A stretch of 64,000 bases of DNA from Streptomyces populi (GTDB lineage: Bacteria > Actinomycetota > Actinomycetes > Streptomycetales > Streptomycetaceae), in contig NZ_KZ626842.1 of NCBI RefSeq assembly GCF_002911015.1, forward strand, positions 124,001-188,000. Reading direction: 5' to 3'. The translations under genes and the position numbers were made by a program. The notes under the pieces are model-generated. The model was not told where the DNA came from. It saw nothing but the letters and a program-made list of their open reading frames with translations, and did not search any database. Shown in pieces: positions 51,101 through 60,777 of this stretch; the stretch's first letter is position 1; each line of letters begins with the position of its first letter.

Positions 51101-52348
51101 TCACCTAGAACGCCCGGACGCGGTGGAACGGTTCCGGCGCGGCAGGCGCAGCCGGCCGCGCAGCCGGGTGAGGCGCGGCCGGCGCTCGCGCTGCTCACGG
51201 GCGCAGCGGTCCAGTTCCTCGAACAGCCGCCTGGTGCGGTGCTCGGTGTCGAGCTCGTCGAGGATCCGGGTGATCTCGGCCAGGACGGAGCCGTGCAGCT
51301 GCCACTGGCTCGGGTCGCGCCGGACCTCGTCGAGGAACAGCTGGGCCAGTTTGTCGCGGGTTGCGGCGGCGGCGGCGAGTTGCGCGCTGAGCCGTTCCTC
51401 CGCGGACTCCGCGTTCTGCGTGACGTCGGTGGTCACCAGCACCGCGAAGCTGACGATGGCGTCGGCGACCTCGGACAGCAGCTCCTGAAGGACGATCCCG
51501 GCCTGCGGTTCGAACAGGGGCCGGGGTTCGCGCTCCTTGGCCAGGTCGGTGAGACTGCGCGCGATGACCCGCAGGACCACCGTGCAGATCTCCAGGGTGT
51601 CCAGGCCGGTCCGCAGCACGACCCGGTGCAGCAGCCCCTCGCGCACCCGCGGGTTGAGCTTGAGGCTGTCCTCGGCCTGCCGCAGGGCGGCGTCCACCCC
51701 GGCGATGTCGTTGTCGAGCCGGCGGGCCTCGTGCAGCCGCTCGGCCGCCACATGGAACGGCGTGTGCGCGACGGCGCCCTCGCCGACCCGCAGCATCAGC
51801 TGCCGCATCCGGCGCGCCAGGTCCTCGATCTGCTCCCCGGCCACACCCACCCACACGGGTGGCGCGAGCACGAGGTTGCAGGCGAGGCCCACGACCGCCC
51901 CGATCAGCGTCTCCAGCACGCGGGCCCACGCGGTGCTGCCCACCCGGGTGACACCGAGGACCAGCATGGCGCTGATCGCCACCTCCGGCACGAACTCGTC
52001 GACCCGGACGAGATGTCCCACCACCAGCGAGGCGAGGATGATCAGACCCAGACTCCACCAGGTCAGACCCACCAGGCTGCTGAAGCCGATGGCGATGACG
52101 ACGCCCACCACCACGGAGTTCACCCGCCGGATCGCGGTGGTGATCGTCGAGTACAGGGTGACCTGGACGACCAGCAGCGCGGTCAGGGGAGCGGTCAGCG
52201 GCGCGGGCTCGGGACTGAGATGGATGGCCACCACGTACGCGATCGTCGCGGCGGCCGTCGAACGAAGTGTCTGGACGACCACCGGCTCCCGGCGCCGCTC
52301 CACGATCTTCGCGACGGATGCCGTCCACTCACCACGTGCCTCGTGCAT
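51101..52348 (-). CDS. FUSC-type aromatic acid exporter family protein
   Basis: The 415-residue protein has an N-terminal membrane domain of about five to six helices (about 25-170: TIAYVVAIHLSP, LTALLVVQVTLYSTI, VVVGVVIAIGFSSLV, LGLIILASLVVGHLV, LETLIGAVVGLACNLVLAPPVW) and a helical cytoplasmic domain (about 175-415) rich in charged residues. This is the FUSC/ArAE_1 architecture thought to export aromatic acids or act in envelope stress. GAAGG lies eight bases before ATG 52348; the last residues are very basic. Divergent from the DinB-like gene. Confidence 0.85.
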   Translation of the reverse strand: MHEARGEWTASVAKIVERRREPVVVQTLRSTAAATIAYVVAIHLSPEPAPLTAPLTALLVVQVTLYSTITTAIRRVNSVVVGVVIAIGFSSLVGLTWWSLGLIILASLVVGHLVRVDEFVPEVAISAMLVLGVTRVGSTAWARVLETLIGAVVGLACNLVLAPPVWVGVAGEQIEDLARRMRQLMLRVGEGAVAHTPFHVAAERLHEARRLDNDIAGVDAALRQAEDSLKLNPRVREGLLHRVVLRTGLDTLEICTVVLRVIARSLTDLAKEREPRPLFEPQAGIVLQELLSEVADAIVSFAVLVTTDVTQNAESAEERLSAQLAAAAATRDKLAQLFLDEVRRDPSQWQLHGSVLAEITRILDELDTEHRTRRLFEELDRCAREQRERRPRLTRLRGRLRLPRRNRSTASGRSR

Positions 52349-52467
52349 CCTTGGTGCCTTCCCGCTCGACACGGATACCGAACGTGTCGATCGCGGACCG
52401 TACCTGTCCGCAAGGGGCCCTAGATTGAAGGCATCGGCTGGATCGGACCGCACCAGGAGGCACCGGA

Positions 52468-53073
52468 ATGAGCGCGATGAGCGATCTCGAGGGCATCGAA
52501 CTGCTGACGCTGTCCCACGACCGGCTGCGCGCCGTGGTCGCGGGTGTGCCGGAGGGCGCGTGGTCGGCGCCCACGCCGTGCAGCGAGTGGACGGTGGCCC
52601 AGGTGCTCAACCACGCCCGGCTCGACCAGCAGGCGTACGGCGCGGCGGTCACCGGCGCCGGGTGGCCCGAGGCGGACCCCTTCCACCCGGCCGACGCGCT
52701 GGAGGCCGATGTGACGGCGGAGCTCGACAAGGTCCTCACCGGCGTCGCCGGTGTCTACGCGGACCTGCCCGTCGGCGCGGAGGAGGTGGCGACGCCGCTC
52801 GGGCCGCTGCCACCGCGCGTGGCGGCGGCAGCGGCCGCCATGGACGCCGCCGTGCACGCCTGGGACATCGCCGTGGCAACCGGCCAGGCGTCACCCCTCG
52901 ACGACGCCCTGGCCGGGGGCGTCCGGCTCGCGGCGGACCGGCTGGCCGACCACCTCCGCGACGCGTTCGGCGTGTTCGCCGCCGCGCGCGAGGTGCCGGA
53001 GGGCGCCGGCCGGGCCGAGGCGCTGCTCGCCTTCCTGGGCCGCGACCCGCACTGGACGCCGGCCGGTTCCTGA
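52468..53073 (+). CDS. TIGR03086-type DinB-like protein (mycothiol-dependent transferase fold)
   Basis: 201 residues of the four-helix DinB/maleylpyruvate-isomerase N-terminal fold. TPCSEWTVAQVLNHARLDQ (His49) and the second metal segment AAVHAWDIAVATGQ supply the usual His ligands. Members of TIGR03086 are actinobacterial and related to mycothiol-dependent enzymes; the substrate here is unknown. AGGAGG lies seven bases before ATG 52468. No partner gene is visible; neighbours are divergent or convergent. Confidence 0.88.
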   Translation: MSAMSDLEGIELLTLSHDRLRAVVAGVPEGAWSAPTPCSEWTVAQVLNHARLDQQAYGAAVTGAGWPEADPFHPADALEADVTAELDKVLTGVAGVYADLPVGAEEVATPLGPLPPRVAAAAAAMDAAVHAWDIAVATGQASPLDDALAGGVRLAADRLADHLRDAFGVFAAAREVPEGAGRAEALLAFLGRDPHWTPAGS

Positions 53074-53148
53074 CGGACCCCGGCTTCTCGCGGCCTCCGG
53101 CGCCGGAGCGGCGGCCACGGTCCGCGGTTCGTACGTGCGCCCGTGGTC

Positions 53149-53643
53149 TCAGTCGCGCAGCTTCGCCAGGAAGGCGGACAGATTGCCGACCGTCCGGGCG
53201 ATCTGCTGCTCCGTCGTGAGGGACTCCTCGAAGCGGCTGCCCGACAGGGGGGTCTTCTTCCCCCGGACGTAGAGGGAACAGGCGAGGTCGGCGCAGACGT
53301 AGACGCCGACCGAGTTGCCCTCGCGGCCCGCCGCTCCCGCCTTGCGGGCGGTCATCAGGGAGACGCCGCCGCCGGGGTGCGTCGTCAGGCACAGCGAGCA
53401 CATGCTCCGGTGCAGGAACCCGTGCCGGGACGGGGGGAGGCGCAGGGTGACGCCCACGAGATCCCCGTCCCGTTCGGACACGAGATAACTCCGGTCGGGC
53501 GCGCCGGGATCCCGCCAGCCCAGGAAGTCCAGGTCGTCCCAGGGAAGCCCGTCGAGATCGCGAGGCGTGGCGAGCCGCTTGGCCTCCCCCCGGGAGCAGT
53601 TGACGAACGAGTCACGGATGGCCTGCTCGGTGAGCGCGCGCAC
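53149..53643 (-). CDS. FBP-domain protein (EF-G-binding, FusB-like treble clef)
   Basis: A 164-residue protein with the FBP C-terminal treble-clef zinc finger: CSLC (Cys82, Cys85) and C-x4-C (Cys117, Cys122 in VCADLACS). FusB/FusC proteins of staphylococci use this fold to release elongation factor G from stalled ribosomes and so resist fusidic acid; actinobacterial members are mostly uncharacterised. The start is a GTG at 53643 with GGAGA upstream. An 18-bp perfect inverted repeat lies 24-64 bp before the start. The N-terminal helical domain is shorter than in FusB. Confidence 0.85.
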   Translation of the reverse strand: MRALTEQAIRDSFVNCSRGEAKRLATPRDLDGLPWDDLDFLGWRDPGAPDRSYLVSERDGDLVGVTLRLPPSRHGFLHRSMCSLCLTTHPGGGVSLMTARKAGAAGREGNSVGVYVCADLACSLYVRGKKTPLSGSRFEESLTTEQQIARTVGNLSAFLAKLRD

Positions 53644-53666
53644 GGGGTTCTCCTGGTCTCCGGATG

Positions 53667-53707
53667 CCTTCGATCAAAACCTAGGGGCACTAGGTTTTGA
53701 TCGAAGG
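53667..53707. promoter_or_regulatory. 18-bp perfect inverted repeat before the FBP gene
   Basis: Arms 53667-53684 and 53690-53707 are perfect reverse complements with a 5-nt loop. The sequence is A+T-rich for this genome (AAAACCTAG / CTAGGTTTT). It could be an operator or, in the FBP leader RNA, an attenuator stem. The rest of 53708-53870, upstream of the TRYPCO1 gene, has no gene. Confidence 0.7.
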
Positions 53708-53870
53708 TACCTAGGTCGACGAAAGGGATCCACCGGATTTCGGCGGAAGCTCCGGGTGCCGGTCCGCCCGCCGTCTCACTCGTACGACTCACCCCGCATG
53801 CGGCATATGTCGGCGTCAAGAATGCTGGTCAGGTGGTTGGAGAGCCGGTACGAGAGGCGGGCTGGGCGCG

Positions 53871-54224
53871 ATGACATCTCTGACGCGGATTCCGTTGGAC
53901 GGCGGAGGCGTCCTCCTGGTCGAGCGACCGGCCGCCGCCGCGGGGGACGGGCCGGTGAAAGCCGGTCGCATCGGCGATGCCGTACGCGAGTTGCCGATGA
54001 CGTTGCAGGGAGCGCTGGAGCCGATCACGGAGGCCGCCCACGCCACTCTCGAACAGCTGCGCAAGGCCCGGCCCGACGTGATCACCGTCAGGTTCGGCGT
54101 CGAACTCGGGGCCCAGGCCGGGGCCGTCATCACCAGGACCGAGGCCAACTGCCACCTCACCGTGACCGTGACCTGGAAGCGCGACGGAGTGGAGCCTCCG
54201 CCCCCGACCGAGAGCACGAGTTGA
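53871..54224 (+). CDS. CU044_2847 / trypsin-co-occurring domain 1 (TRYPCO1) protein
   Basis: The 117-residue protein begins with a beta-rich segment (TRIPLDGGGVLLVERP) followed by LPMTLQGALEPITEAAHATLEQLRKARPDVITVRFGVELGAQAGAVITRTEANCHLTVTVTW, the pattern of the CU044_2847 family. These small proteins are encoded beside trypsin-like proteases in actinobacterial multi-domain effector systems. Here the stop is only four bases before the GTG of exactly such a protease/STAND gene, so they are co-translated. The biochemical role of the domain is unknown; it may sense or deliver a signal to the protease. Confidence 0.85.
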   Translation: MTSLTRIPLDGGGVLLVERPAAAAGDGPVKAGRIGDAVRELPMTLQGALEPITEAAHATLEQLRKARPDVITVRFGVELGAQAGAVITRTEANCHLTVTVTWKRDGVEPPPPTESTS

Positions 54225-54228
54225 TCCC

Positions 54229-57200
54229 GTGGCCGGCGAGGAGGAGGTACCGGAGGGCGGCACCGCATCGGACCTGGTCGCGGCCGTGGCCCAGATCATC
54301 GGCCCGGACGGGGCCGTGGCCGGGACGGGATTCATGGTGGCCGACGGGGTCGTGGTCACGTGTGCGCACGTCGTCGAAGCGGCCGGGAGCGGGCCCGGGG
54401 AGGGGGTCCTGCTGTCCTTTCCCCATGTGCGGGGCGCGGACCGCGTGGAGGGCTGGGTCCCGGGCGAGCTGTGGCGTTCCCCCGAGGCCGAGGACGTGGC
54501 CTTCGTCCGGCTGAACGGCACACCGGCGGGGGCGCGGACGATGCCGTTGGGTTCCGCGGAAGGATGCAGAGGCCGCCAGATCCGTTCCTTCGGATTCCCC
54601 GCCCAGGCCCCGCCGGAAGGGCACTTCGGCTTCGGCGTGGCCGGCGATCTGCTGCCGGGAGCGGACGGCAGGTGCACGCACCTCCAGCTGACCGCCGCGA
54701 ACGACCTCACCACCGGCTTCAGCGGCGGACCCGTCCTCGACGAGACGACCGGCTTGGTCCTCGGCATGCTCACCGAGATCGCCGCGCCCGACGCGTACGA
54801 ACGCGGGCAGGGCATCGCGTACGTCACTCCGACGCAGGTGCTGCGGGAGGTCATGCCGGAGCTGGCCGAGCGCGAGGTCTGCCCCTACCGGGGGCTGGAG
54901 CCGTTCACCGCGGAGCACGCGCAGTGGTTCCAGGGCCGCCAGGACGCCGTGCGGCAGGTCCTGACGAACCTGGCCCGGCAACAGCGGCTGACGCTGCTGC
55001 TCGGGCCGTCGGGGTCGGGCAAGTCGTCGCTGATCCAGGCGGGTGTGCTGCGGGCGCTGGCGGCGGGGGAGCTGCCGGGGAGCGACCGCTGGCTGCCCGT
55101 CCTCACCCGGCCGAGGCAGGACATGCTCGCCGAGATCGAACGGGCGGGGCTGCCGGGGGCGAGCAGTGACGGGATCGTGGCGGCGGTCAACCGGAGGCTC
55201 GTCGCCGATCCCGGTCATCAGCGCGTCCTGCTGGTCATCGACCAGTTCGAGGAACTCCTGGTCCAGACGGCCAAGGGGCGGCTGCGGGACCTCCTGTCCG
55301 CCATCGACGAGGTCACCACCGCCACCGACCCGTACACCAAGCTCACCGTGATCCTGATCATGCGTGACGACTTCTACCCCCAACTGGCTTCCCTGGCGCC
55401 CAAGTTGCTGGAAGCCGCGATGCCGGGGCTCCTCAACGTACCGGGCACGCTGAGCCAGCAGGACCTGCACGACATCATCGTCCTGCCCGCCCGGGACGTG
55501 GGACTCCACTTCCAGCAGGGGCTCCCCGAGCGGATCATCGGTGATGTCCTGGAGATCACGCCCGAAGGGGCCGTCACCTGCCAGGCGCCGGTCACCGTGC
55601 TGCCGCTGCTGGAGATGGCGCTCAGCCAGCTCTGGCTCCGGCGGCGGGACGGATACCTCACCCACGAGGCGTACCGTCGCATCGGAGGGGTCAGCGGAAG
55701 CGTGACCACGTGGTGCGACAGCGCCCTGAGCGAACTGTCCGCGGAACAGCGGACCATCGCCCGGCGGACGCTGACGTCCCTGGTGCACCCCGCCGACCCG
55801 GGCCACAACATCACGGCCGTCCGCACGCAGGTCCCCCTCGACGAGCTGCGCGAGCTGGCGGCGGACCCCGACGACCCTCCCGGCGGTGAGAGGGCCGCCG
55901 TCGACGACGTCATCGCCGCCCTCGCGCGCCATCGGATCATCACCACCCAAGCGCTTCACGCTCCGCAGGACCCCGGTGCTCCCTCCGGGGCGCCGGTGGC
56001 CGAGCTGATCCACGAGGCTCTCATCCGCGACTGGGGCGCCCTGCGCGAGTGGGTCAGCCAGGACCACCGTTTCCAGGAATGGCTCGACCACATCCGTGAG
56101 CGGCAGGCCCACTGGGCCGTGGCGAAGGACCCCGGGGACCTGCTGGGCGGGACAGCGCTGGCGGAGGGGCTCGAATGGTCGCGGCGGCGTCGGCTGCCGG
56201 CCGAGATCGCGGGTTACCTCGACGCCAGCAGGCAGCGCCAGCGGGCCGCCATCCGCCGCAGCAGGCAGCTCAACGGGGTTCTCGGCTGCCTGCTGGTCCT
56301 CGCCCTGCTGGCCGCGGGGGGCGCGATCTGGCAGTGGCGGACGGTGATCGCCACGCGGCAGACAGCTCTGTCACGGCAACTCGCGGCCCAGTCCGACGGA
56401 CTCTTCGCCGGCAACCCGGAACTGGCCGCGCTGCTGGCCGTTCAGGCATACGGAACCAGCCATACGCCTGAGGCCGTGGAAAGCCTGCGAAGTGGCGCGA
56501 CCCTGCCGGTGCACCGCCGACTGTCCGGCCACACCGACGAGGTGTACGCGGTGGCGTTCAGCCATGACGGCCACACGCTGGCCACGGGTGGTGCCGACCG
56601 GACGGTCCGTCTGTGGGATCCGACCACCGGCAGGGCCCGCGCCACGGTCAAGGACCACACGGGTCAGGTGACGTCGGTGGCGTTCAGCCCCGACGGGAGC
56701 ACGCTGGCCACGGGCAGCGCCGACGGGACGGTGCGTCTGCGGGACCCGGTCACCGGCGGGACCCGCACCACACTCGAAGGACGCCAGGCCGAGGGGGTGT
56801 ACGCGGTGGCGTTCAGCCCCGACGGCCACACCCTCGCCACGGGCTGCGCCGACGGGACGGTGCGTCTACGGGACCCGGTCACCGGCAGGACCCGCGCCAC
56901 ACTCGAAGGGCACAAGGCCGAGGTGTACGCGGTGGCGTTCAGCCCCGACGGCCACACGCTGGCCACGGGTGGCGCCGACCGGACGGTTCGTCTGTGGGAC
57001 CCGGCCACCGGAAACCCCCGCAAAACACTCAAAGAGCACACGCAGCCGGTGTCTTCAGTGACGTTCAGCCCCGACGGCCACACTCTCGCCACCGCCGACG
57101 GCTACGACGCTCACCTGAGGGACCCGGTCACCGGCAAGATCCGCGTCACACTCGAAGCCACAGCGTTCGCGATGGCCTTCAGCCCGGACAGCAAGACCTT

Positions 57201-58392
57201 CGCCACCGTCAGCGACCGCCTCGTACAGCTCTGGGACGCAGCCACCAACTCGCTTCGAGCCACCCTCAACGGGCACGCCAACGAGGTTCTCGCGCTGGCC
57301 TTCAGCCAGGACGGCCGTACCCTCGCCACCGTCGGCCGGGACAAGACGGCACGTCTGTGGAGCGTCACCACCGACAAGAAGCACGGCACATTCAGGGGAC
57401 ACACCAAAACGGTGTACGAGGTGGCGTTCAGCCCTGACGGACACACCCTCGCCACCGCCAGCGCCGACAAAACCGCCCGCCTCTGGGACGTGGCCACCGG
57501 CAAGACCCGCAGCACGCTCAAAGGACACACCGACGAGGTGAACGAGGTGGCGTTCAGTCCTGACGGCCACACCCTCGCCACCGCCAGCGACGACTCCACC
57601 GCCCGCCTCTGGGATGTGGCCACGGGCGAGTTCCGCAGGAAACTCAAGGGACACAAGGGCAGGGTGTACGGTGCGGAGTTCAGTCCCGACGGTCGTACCC
57701 TCGCCACCGCCAGCGCCGACAAAACCGTCCGTCTTTGGGATGTGGCCACCGGCAGACTCCGCGGCACGCTCAGAGGACACACCGACGAGGTGAGCGCGGT
57801 GGCGTTCAGTCCCAACGGCCGCACCCTCGCCACCGCCAGCGCCGACACCACCGTACGGCTCTGGGACGTGGCCACCGAAAAGCCCCGCAGAACACTCACA
57901 GGACACAACGACGTGGTGAGCGCGGTGGCGTTCAGTCCCGACGGTCATACCCTCGCCACCGCCAGCGCCGACGAGACCGTACGGCTGTGGGATACGGCCA
58001 CGGGTGACATGCGTATCTCCCTGACCGCGCGCGTCGGATGGGCGAGCGCGGTGGCGTTCAGCCCCGATGGACACACCCTCGCCACCGCCGATACCGCCAG
58101 CAGCGGCGCGTACAGCGAGACAGTACGGTTGTGGGACGGGATCACCGGCAAGATCCTTACCAGCTTCAAGGTCGATGGGATCTATTCGCTGGCGTTCAGT
58201 CCTGACGGTCGCACCCTCGCCACCGCCGACGGGGACGTTCAGACAGCCCAGCTGTGGCACGTCAACACATCCCTCAAGCCCGCCCAGGCGATCAAGCAGA
58301 TCTGCCACACCTTCGGCCGTGACTTTACCCAGGATGAACGTGCGACCTACCTCCATGACAAGTCGACGAAACACGCATGCCCATCCGACTGA
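54229..58392 (+). CDS. Trypsin-like protease / nSTAND NTPase / membrane segment / 14 WD40 repeats
   Basis: A 1387-residue modular protein. Residues about 10-215 are a trypsin-like serine protease with triad His47 (VTCAHVV), Asp89 (EDVAFVRL) and Ser165 (GFSGGPVL). Residues about 220-660 are a STAND-type NTPase: CPYRGLEPFTAEHAQWFQGR, Walker A GPSGSGKSS (259-267), Walker B VLLVIDQFEELL (Asp338), and a helical arm. Residues 681-702 are one membrane helix. Residues 765-1355 hold 14 WD40 repeats, two seven-bladed propellers, then a short C-terminal tail with Cys residues. STAND proteins act as ligand-gated switches, so ligand binding by the propellers may activate the protease. Starts at a GTG coupled to the TRYPCO1 gene. 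Confidence 0.93.
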   Translation: MAGEEEVPEGGTASDLVAAVAQIIGPDGAVAGTGFMVADGVVVTCAHVVEAAGSGPGEGVLLSFPHVRGADRVEGWVPGELWRSPEAEDVAFVRLNGTPAGARTMPLGSAEGCRGRQIRSFGFPAQAPPEGHFGFGVAGDLLPGADGRCTHLQLTAANDLTTGFSGGPVLDETTGLVLGMLTEIAAPDAYERGQGIAYVTPTQVLREVMPELAEREVCPYRGLEPFTAEHAQWFQGRQDAVRQVLTNLARQQRLTLLLGPSGSGKSSLIQAGVLRALAAGELPGSDRWLPVLTRPRQDMLAEIERAGLPGASSDGIVAAVNRRLVADPGHQRVLLVIDQFEELLVQTAKGRLRDLLSAIDEVTTATDPYTKLTVILIMRDDFYPQLASLAPKLLEAAMPGLLNVPGTLSQQDLHDIIVLPARDVGLHFQQGLPERIIGDVLEITPEGAVTCQAPVTVLPLLEMALSQLWLRRRDGYLTHEAYRRIGGVSGSVTTWCDSALSELSAEQRTIARRTLTSLVHPADPGHNITAVRTQVPLDELRELAADPDDPPGGERAAVDDVIAALARHRIITTQALHAPQDPGAPSGAPVAELIHEALIRDWGALREWVSQDHRFQEWLDHIRERQAHWAVAKDPGDLLGGTALAEGLEWSRRRRLPAEIAGYLDASRQRQRAAIRRSRQLNGVLGCLLVLALLAAGGAIWQWRTVIATRQTALSRQLAAQSDGLFAGNPELAALLAVQAYGTSHTPEAVESLRSGATLPVHRRLSGHTDEVYAVAFSHDGHTLATGGADRTVRLWDPTTGRARATVKDHTGQVTSVAFSPDGSTLATGSADGTVRLRDPVTGGTRTTLEGRQAEGVYAVAFSPDGHTLATGCADGTVRLRDPVTGRTRATLEGHKAEVYAVAFSPDGHTLATGGADRTVRLWDPATGNPRKTLKEHTQPVSSVTFSPDGHTLATADGYDAHLRDPVTGKIRVTLEATAFAMAFSPDSKTFATVSDRLVQLWDAATNSLRATLNGHANEVLALAFSQDGRTLATVGRDKTARLWSVTTDKKHGTFRGHTKTVYEVAFSPDGHTLATASADKTARLWDVATGKTRSTLKGHTDEVNEVAFSPDGHTLATASDDSTARLWDVATGEFRRKLKGHKGRVYGAEFSPDGRTLATASADKTVRLWDVATGRLRGTLRGHTDEVSAVAFSPNGRTLATASADTTVRLWDVATEKPRRTLTGHNDVVSAVAFSPDGHTLATASADETVRLWDTATGDMRISLTARVGWASAVAFSPDGHTLATADTASSGAYSETVRLWDGITGKILTSFKVDGIYSLAFSPDGRTLATADGDVQTAQLWHVNTSLKPAQAIKQICHTFGRDFTQDERATYLHDKSTKHACPSD
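56521..58293 (+). repeat. Fourteen WD40-encoding repeats, several near-identical in DNA
   Basis: Units of about 126 bp encode FSPDGHTLATASADKTVRLWD-like blades (shown here only by pattern). Blades 1-4 and 8-12 are nearly the same at the DNA level, while 5, 6, 13 and 14 have diverged in length. This pattern suggests recent expansion or gene conversion, making ligand specificity easy to change. Confidence 0.85.
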
Positions 58393-58418
58393 CGGCAGGC
58401 CGCCCCGGGCCCGCCGTC
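58391..58418. terminator. Terminator candidate after the STAND gene
   Basis: Ten-base arms at 58391-58400 and 58409-58418 pair with one mismatch and an 8-nt loop, starting within the stop codon of the STAND/WD40 gene. It lies between convergent genes. Confidence 0.4.
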
Positions 58419-58498
58419 ACACCTGCCCGGTGCTTGTCGCACTCCGCCTCCGGCGGACCGGCCGGCCGTTCTGGCCGACCGGCTCGCCGCCGACCGGC

Positions 58499-59857
58499 TC
58501 AGGCCGCCCTGCTCGCGCCCCCGAGGTGCTCCCGCACGATCTCCGCGTAGCGGTGGCCGCTGCCCTTGATCGTCCTCACCTGCGTCTTGTAGTCGACGTG
58601 CACCAGACCGAACCGCTTGTCGTAGCCGTACGCCCACTCGAAGTTGTCCAGCAGCGACCAGGCGAAGTACCCGGCCAGCGGGGCGCCCTTGCGGGCCGCC
58701 GAGGCGCAGGCCGCCAGGTGCTGTTCGAGGTACGCGACGCGCTCCGGGTCGTGGACGGTGCCGTCGGGGCGTACGACGTCGGGGTAGGCGGAGCCGTTCT
58801 CCGTGACGTACAGCCTGCGGGCGCCGTACTCGTTCGTCAGGCGCAGCAGCAGGCTCTCGATGCCGGCCGCCTCGATCTCCCAGTCCATGGCCGTGACGGG
58901 CACGCCGGGCCGGCGGATCTGGCGCGCGTACGGGGCCGGGCCGGTGGGGTCGTCGACGACGTGGGACGGGAAGTAGTAGTTCAGGCCCAGCCAGTCCAGC
59001 GGTGCCGCCATCGTCTCCAAGTCCCCGGCGACCTCGGGGAGTTCGACCCCGTAGACCTCGACCATGTCGGCGGGGAAGCCGCGGCCGTGCACCGGGTCGA
59101 GCCACCAGCGGTTGGTGTGTCCGTCGAGCCGCTTCGCCGCCGCGACGTCCTCCGGGCGGTCGGTGGCGGCCTCGATGCTGCCCAGGTTGTTGACGATGCC
59201 GATCTGCGCGCCCGGTGCGGCCGCGCGGATCGCCTGGGTGGCGAGTCCGTGGCCGAGCAGGAGGTGGTACGAGGCGCGGACGGCGGTCGTGAGGTCGGCC
59301 AGACCGGGGGCCATCCGCCCCTCCAGGTGGCCGATCCAGGCCGAGCACAGCGGCTCGTTGAGGGTGGTCCAGTGCCGGACGCGGTCGCCGAGCCGCTCCG
59401 CGACGGCCGAGGCGTAGGCGGCGAGGTGGTGCGCGGTGTCACGGGCCGGCCAGCCGCCCCGGTCCTGGAGCACCTGCGGCAGGTCCCAGTGGTAGAGGGT
59501 GACCGAGGGCGTGATGCCCGCCTCCAGCAGGCCGTCGATCAACGCGTCGTAGTAATCGAGGCCCTTGGTGTTGACCGGGCCGTCGCCGCCCGGCATCACC
59601 CGGGGCCACGCGACGGACAGCCGGTAGGCGTTGGTGCCGAGCCGGCGCATGATCTCGATGTCCTCGCGCCAGCGGTGGTAGTGGTCGCAGGCGACGTCCC
59701 CGTCGTCGCCGTTGTCCACTTTGCCGGGGGTGTGGGAGAAGGTGTCCCAGATGGAGGGGGAGCGGCCGTCCTCGGCGACGGCGCCCTCGATCTGGTAGGC
59801 CGACGTGGCCGTGCCCCACAGGAAGTCCTCGGGGAGGGCGGCGAGGTCGATGGTCAC
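58499..59857 (-). CDS. GH1 beta-glucosidase
   Basis: The 452-residue cytoplasmic enzyme has the GH1 acid/base Glu168 in TTLNEP and nucleophile Glu353 in YVTENG, with the N-terminal [15 protein letters not shown] and the aglycone/glycone motif [18 protein letters not shown]. It hydrolyses beta-glucosides such as cellobiose after uptake. The GTG at 59857 follows GAAGGG. It is the last gene of a four-gene operon with two permeases and a sugar-binding lipoprotein, so import and cleavage are coupled. The ATPase is presumably a shared MsiK-type protein encoded elsewhere. Confidence 0.95.
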   Translation of the reverse strand: MTIDLAALPEDFLWGTATSAYQIEGAVAEDGRSPSIWDTFSHTPGKVDNGDDGDVACDHYHRWREDIEIMRRLGTNAYRLSVAWPRVMPGGDGPVNTKGLDYYDALIDGLLEAGITPSVTLYHWDLPQVLQDRGGWPARDTAHHLAAYASAVAERLGDRVRHWTTLNEPLCSAWIGHLEGRMAPGLADLTTAVRASYHLLLGHGLATQAIRAAAPGAQIGIVNNLGSIEAATDRPEDVAAAKRLDGHTNRWWLDPVHGRGFPADMVEVYGVELPEVAGDLETMAAPLDWLGLNYYFPSHVVDDPTGPAPYARQIRRPGVPVTAMDWEIEAAGIESLLLRLTNEYGARRLYVTENGSAYPDVVRPDGTVHDPERVAYLEQHLAACASAARKGAPLAGYFAWSLLDNFEWAYGYDKRFGLVHVDYKTQVRTIKGSGHRYAEIVREHLGGASRAA

Positions 59858-59904
59858 TGAAGTCCCTTCTTCGTCAACGGGGTCGGTGGGATCGGTGGGG
59901 CCGG

Positions 59905-60777
59905 TCACTTGACGGCTCCCGCCGTGAGACCGGCGACGAGATAGCGCTGGAGCAGCAGGAAGCCGGCCACCACGGGGACGCTGACGACCAGCGAGGCGGC
60001 CATGATCTGGTTCCAGTACACGTCGTTGAGCGTGGAGTAGCCCTGGAGTCCGACGGCGAGGGTACGGGTGGTGTCGTTGGTCATCACCGACGCGAACAGC
60101 ACTTCGCCCCAGGCGGTCATGAAGGCGTAGACGGCGACCGCGACGATGCCCGGGATCGCCGCCGGGACGACGACGCGGAAGAGTGCCCCGAGCGGCCCGC
60201 AGCCGTCCACCAGCGCCGCCTCGTCGAGATCGCGGGGCACCGAGTCGAAGTACCCGATCAGCATCCAGATCGAGAACGGCAGCGAGAAGGTCAGATACGT
60301 GAGGATCAGACCGCCGCGCGAGCCGAACAGCGCGATGCCGGTGGCGTTGCCGATGTTGACGTAGATCAGGAACAGCGGCAGCAGGAACAGGATGCCCGGG
60401 AACATCTGGGTGGACAGCACGGTGACCGTGAAGACGCGCTTGCCGCGGAAGCTGTAGCGGCTGACGGCGTAGGCGGAGAAGACGGCGATCACGACCGAGC
60501 AGGCCGTGGCCGCCCCGGCCACGATCAGCGAGTTCACGAAGTAGCGCGCCAGCGGCACCGTGGACCAGATGTCGACGTACGGCCGCAGGGTCAGGCCGCT
60601 CGGTATCCAGCGGAACTTCCCCGAGACGTCCGCGAGCGGCTTCAGCGAGCTGGAGACCATGACGTAGACAGGCACCAGGACGAAGCCGGTGAGCAGGGTG
60701 AGGAAGATCCGCCGGGACCACAGGAAGGACCGCGGCGGGGCCATCGGGGAGCGGGGCGTGGTGGAGGTGCTAGACAT
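59905..60777 (-). CDS. Carbohydrate ABC transporter permease (MalG-like)
   Basis: A 290-residue membrane protein with six helices; the EAA-type loop [27 protein letters not shown] contacts the ATPase. [15 protein letters not shown] and [20 protein letters not shown] are typical of MalG-like permeases. It overlaps the preceding permease gene by eight bases. No ATP-binding gene is in the operon, as is normal for Streptomyces sugar importers of this class. A possible alternative start is the Met at residue 12. Confidence 0.93.
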   Translation of the reverse strand: MSSTSTTPRSPMAPPRSFLWSRRIFLTLLTGFVLVPVYVMVSSSLKPLADVSGKFRWIPSGLTLRPYVDIWSTVPLARYFVNSLIVAGAATACSVVIAVFSAYAVSRYSFRGKRVFTVTVLSTQMFPGILFLLPLFLIYVNIGNATGIALFGSRGGLILTYLTFSLPFSIWMLIGYFDSVPRDLDEAALVDGCGPLGALFRVVVPAAIPGIVAVAVYAFMTAWGEVLFASVMTNDTTRTLAVGLQGYSTLNDVYWNQIMAASLVVSVPVVAGFLLLQRYLVAGLTAGAVK

